Positions 62,801-64,000 of a DNA stretch of 64,000 nucleotides are shown piece after piece. Numbering within the stretch: the first letter of the stretch is position 1; every line of letters begins with the position of its first letter. Both the position numbers and the translations under genes were made by a program. Origin of the DNA: Macrostomum hystrix (taxonomy: Eukaryota; Platyhelminthes; Macrostomidae); assembly GCA_950097015.1 (NCBI GenBank), contig CATNEN010000025.1, positions 3,387,001-3,451,000 of the forward strand, read 5' to 3'. Under the pieces are notes generated by a model, which saw nothing but the letters and a program-made list of their open reading frames with translations, searched no databases and was not told where the DNA came from.

Positions 62801-63952
62801 TCACAAGGCATAAATAAAATATATCCAAGATATAAAATAACGTGAATATTGCTTTTTCGAATAGAAAATGACAGAGAAGTTAGTTAGCAGACAATAGAAA
62901 GTATCTATGCTTTGAATACAAAACAGCGAACGTTAATCAACGGAACTCACCAGCTGAGCCAGTACCACAATCAGTGCCACCTGACGCATCAAGGTACTCT
63001 TGCCGCCCATATTTGGTCCGGTGACCAGAACAAATGGCGCACTACTAGGATCGTCTGGTGTAGCTCGGCCCAGCGCCGTGTCGTTGGGTATGTAGGCGCC
63101 GGCACTGAAGGTGCGCGTCACAAACGGATGCCGGCCCTGACGAATAGTCAGGAATGGCTGCGGGCGACGGCGGGTTTTCAAAGATTTTTAAACAATAATT
63201 TATTAACTGTAAAAAGAACACGCTATTGCCCGCTGGGGACAGACCACTGGCTATTTTAAATACCCACTGCTTCTGTCACAATAGTTCCCAAACCGAATGA
63301 TCGATTTTCGAAAGTCCACGATCTGAATCAACATTTTCTGTCCTTTACTACTTGAAGTACATTCAACAATAGTACGAGTAGCCGATATGAATGCGTGATC
63401 AATTTTTGTAAGCAGAAAATTTTTGCCTATCTTTGTGGTTTTTGCCACCAGACAACCCAACGTTTTGTGATTCTGGAAGTTTTGTCTCATCCGATAGAGA
63501 GGAAAATTAGTAAGTAATATAGCCGCACCTCAGTGTCAGCCTTCAACGGTAGAATAGTCGGCCTGCACATGTCACCACCGTCGCAGGTGCGACTAAACTC
63601 GGCTAGAGATAGTAGCACATCCAGAACGGCCAGGCACTGCACACCGGCCATCCATTTGTCGTAGCTTTGGAAAAGAAAAAACAGAAGGCGGCAGCATTGA
63701 CTATTTGGAAAACACAGCTACACACAAACGCAAGATGATTAGGAATAACACTAGCCCTCACTGGCTATCAAATCGGTGAAACAGGCTGCACATGACATTC
63801 TTCAGTGCGGCTGCCTTCTGTTCCTCCAGCGCCTGAATGTTGGCCAACAGCTGGTCAGTCTCCGGGCAGCGGAATCGTTTAAAGCCTTTGCGCGAGCCGG
63901 ACACGGTCCAGTTGGACGGCACGCGAGAGGCGCGCGACTCAACCAGCTCCAC
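50845..63952 (-). CDS. MSH6: DNA mismatch repair protein MSH6, C-terminal part (5' end beyond the window)
   Basis: Seven exons visible: 63952-63762, 63664-63529, 63157-62951, 52544-52457, 51839-51586, 51117-50845 plus sequence continuing upstream past the right edge; junctions are GT-AG and phases agree. Features in order: MutS core/connector region ([20 protein letters not shown]), [13 protein letters not shown], Walker [23 protein letters not shown]...[29 protein letters not shown], Walker [33 protein letters not shown], and the final [24 protein letters not shown]-type and GCYVPAE motifs match MSH6 rather than MSH2 or MSH3 as I remember them. MSH6 pairs with MSH2 to form MutS-alpha, which recognises base mismatches. 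The C terminus after the ATPase is somewhat short. A 10.4-kb intron (52545-62950) contains another gene. Confidence 0.92.
51234..51352. mobile_element. 119-bp foldback element (MITE-like)
   Basis: The left arm 51234-51271 and right arm 51315-51352 are inverted copies with one mismatch in 38 bases (GAGGAAATACCACGGGGTGT...). The centre contains CATTCGGTTTGGGAGCTGTG. Related single-arm copies occur at 5278-5350 and 63230-63306. It lies in the intron between the last two MSH6 exons. Confidence 0.8.
51985..52075 (+). repeat. Five-copy 19-bp tandem repeat
   Basis: Nearly perfect copies of GGAAACCTTTCGGTTTCTT in an MSH6 intron. The unit is itself partly palindromic (AAACC...GGTTT). Confidence 0.85.
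52975..53220 (-). mobile_element. tRNA-derived SINE (third type)
   Basis: Minus strand: TAGCCTAGTGATTACAGCGT (box A-like), then GGGGTTCGATTCCCGAATTC (box B) 40 bases later, then a body ending near AGCTGGTGTTCGAAGTAACA. Located in the large MSH6 intron. Element limits are approximate. Confidence 0.6.
53230..54616. other. Intronic DNA and 5' flank of the nested ankyrin/SOCS gene
   Basis: No exon accepted. The 133-aa plus frame at 53849-54250 is lysine- and arginine-rich without a recognisable domain. GATAAAAGG at about 54355 is a weak TATA candidate for the gene at 54617. Confidence 0.35.
54617..56088 (+). CDS. Ankyrin-repeat and SOCS-box protein (ASB-like), two exons, nested in an MSH6 intron
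   Basis: Exons 54617-55069 and 55318-56088, phase-0 GT-AG junction, 407 aa. It begins MGQRHSSC, a good N-myristoylation context with a neighbouring cysteine that could be palmitoylated. Residues about 90-135 contain an ankyrin-like helix pair ([20 protein letters not shown] then LMECGLSP); a second is near [16 protein letters not shown] and a third near [11 protein letters not shown]. The end ([20 protein letters not shown], then [20 protein letters not shown]) fits a SOCS box: a BC box LxxLxR-type helix followed by a Cul5-box-like LPxxL region. ASB proteins are substrate receptors of Cullin-5 ubiquitin ligases. The ankyrin repeats are degenerate and the SOCS call is by pattern only. An AATAAA lies at about 56837. 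Confidence 0.65.
56089..57643. other. Intronic DNA, no gene recognised
   Basis: 3' flank of the nested gene, then AT-rich DNA. Short TTTCATC triplication near 56850. Small frames (56342-56557, 57140-57334) show nothing recognisable. Confidence 0.45.
57644..58261 (+). mobile_element. Complete SINE with 13-bp target-site duplication
   Basis: Element 57657-58248 (592 bp) is flanked by identical AAGCTGGTAGTTA at 57644-57656 and 58249-58261. The head is tRNA-like: GTGGGTCAGCGGCTAGCG (box A) and GCTAGTTCGATTCTCCC (box B). The body is GC-rich and very different from its surroundings. The 3' end is AAATAGATAGAGAAGATAG. The perfect duplication suggests a young insertion. The 108-aa frame inside (57841-58167) is probably not a gene. 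Confidence 0.85.
58640..59760 (+). pseudogene. Decayed LINE (non-LTR retrotransposon) 3' fragment
   Basis: Conceptual pieces in shifting frames match the C-terminal part of LINE ORF2 as I know it. The end of the reverse transcriptase/thumb is represented by [40 protein letters not shown] and [13 protein letters not shown]. Then comes the cysteine-histidine end domain, [15 protein letters not shown] then [20 protein letters not shown]. Frames change near 58990 and again at 59220, and the 5' three quarters of the element are missing, typical of 5'-truncated insertion followed by decay. It lies in the large MSH6 intron, next to the SINE at 57657-58248. Confidence 0.8.
59761..62950. other. Remainder of the large MSH6 intron, nothing recognised
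   Basis: AT-rich non-coding DNA. Small frames such as 61947-62129 carry no recognisable feature. No tandem array larger than a few units. Confidence 0.5.
63230..63306 (+). repeat. Diverged copy of the foldback repeat
   Basis: Contains TTTTAAATACCCACTGCTTC and TAGTTCCCAAACCGAATGAT, matching blocks of the element at 51234-51352 (reverse complement) and 5278-5350 in the same order. It sits in the MSH6 intron between 62951-63157 and 63529-63664. Confidence 0.55.
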
Positions 63953-64000
63953 CTGGGCATTGGGAATTAGTACCTAGCATTACACCAGTCTATATACACA

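Overview
This is a stretch of an animal nuclear genome. Evidence: spliced protein-coding genes with GT-AG introns, TATA-box promoters, tRNA-derived SINE copies, a decayed LINE, inverted-repeat DNA elements and many minisatellites. Exons are GC-rich and introns and intergenic DNA are AT-rich. Gene content (kinesin light chain, a nesprin-like spectrin-repeat protein, MSH6, UBE2T, an ankyrin/SOCS-box protein) fits an invertebrate. The repeat load suggests a free-living flatworm or another lophotrochozoan, but I cannot name the species from sequence alone.

Layout. (1) 1-9.1 kb: four intronless paralogues (2226-2840 +, 3900-4580 -, 5957-6706 -, 8314-8907 -). Each encodes a small signal-peptide protein with one TM segment and a two-cysteine ectodomain I do not recognise. 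A 353-bp inverted-repeat transposon with an 8-bp target duplication lies between two of them. (2) 9.67-12.3 kb: a five-exon gene (-) for an unrecognised single-TM protein of about 723 aa. (3) 12.3-15.5 kb: intergenic DNA with two minisatellites. (4) 15.57-44.45 kb (perhaps to 46.55 kb): one large gene on the minus strand, reconstructed as at least 15 phase-compatible exons (about 1,376 aa). It encodes a spectrin-repeat, tail-anchored nesprin/KASH-like protein. Its introns hold eight tandem arrays, including a 4.4-kb array of 24-bp units, an inverted pair of SINEs and, on the opposite strand, a complete three-exon kinesin light chain gene (29570-31802). (5) 47.79-48.42 kb: intronless UBE2T (-). 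(6) 50.85 kb to the right edge: the 3' part of MSH6 (-; seven exons visible). Its 10.4-kb intron contains a two-exon ankyrin/SOCS-box gene on the plus strand (54617-56088), a SINE with a perfect 13-bp target duplication and a LINE remnant.

How the genes may connect. In vertebrates, nesprin C-terminal regions recruit kinesin-1 to the nuclear envelope through a tryptophan-acidic motif that binds kinesin light chain. The nesprin-like gene here has two such candidate motifs in one exon (LWD and QWE), and its own intron carries the kinesin light chain gene. This nested arrangement is the most striking feature of the window. UBE2T (Fanconi anaemia E2) and MSH6 (mismatch repair) are both DNA-repair genes lying 2.4 kb apart on one strand. 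The paralogue cluster looks like an uncharacterised cell-surface family: two members share near-identical ectodomain DNA but unrelated tails, and two share a cytoplasmic YxxP...DPLF motif.

Exon boundaries were set by hand from splice signals and reading-frame phase. Family assignments rest on remembered motifs, not on searches.
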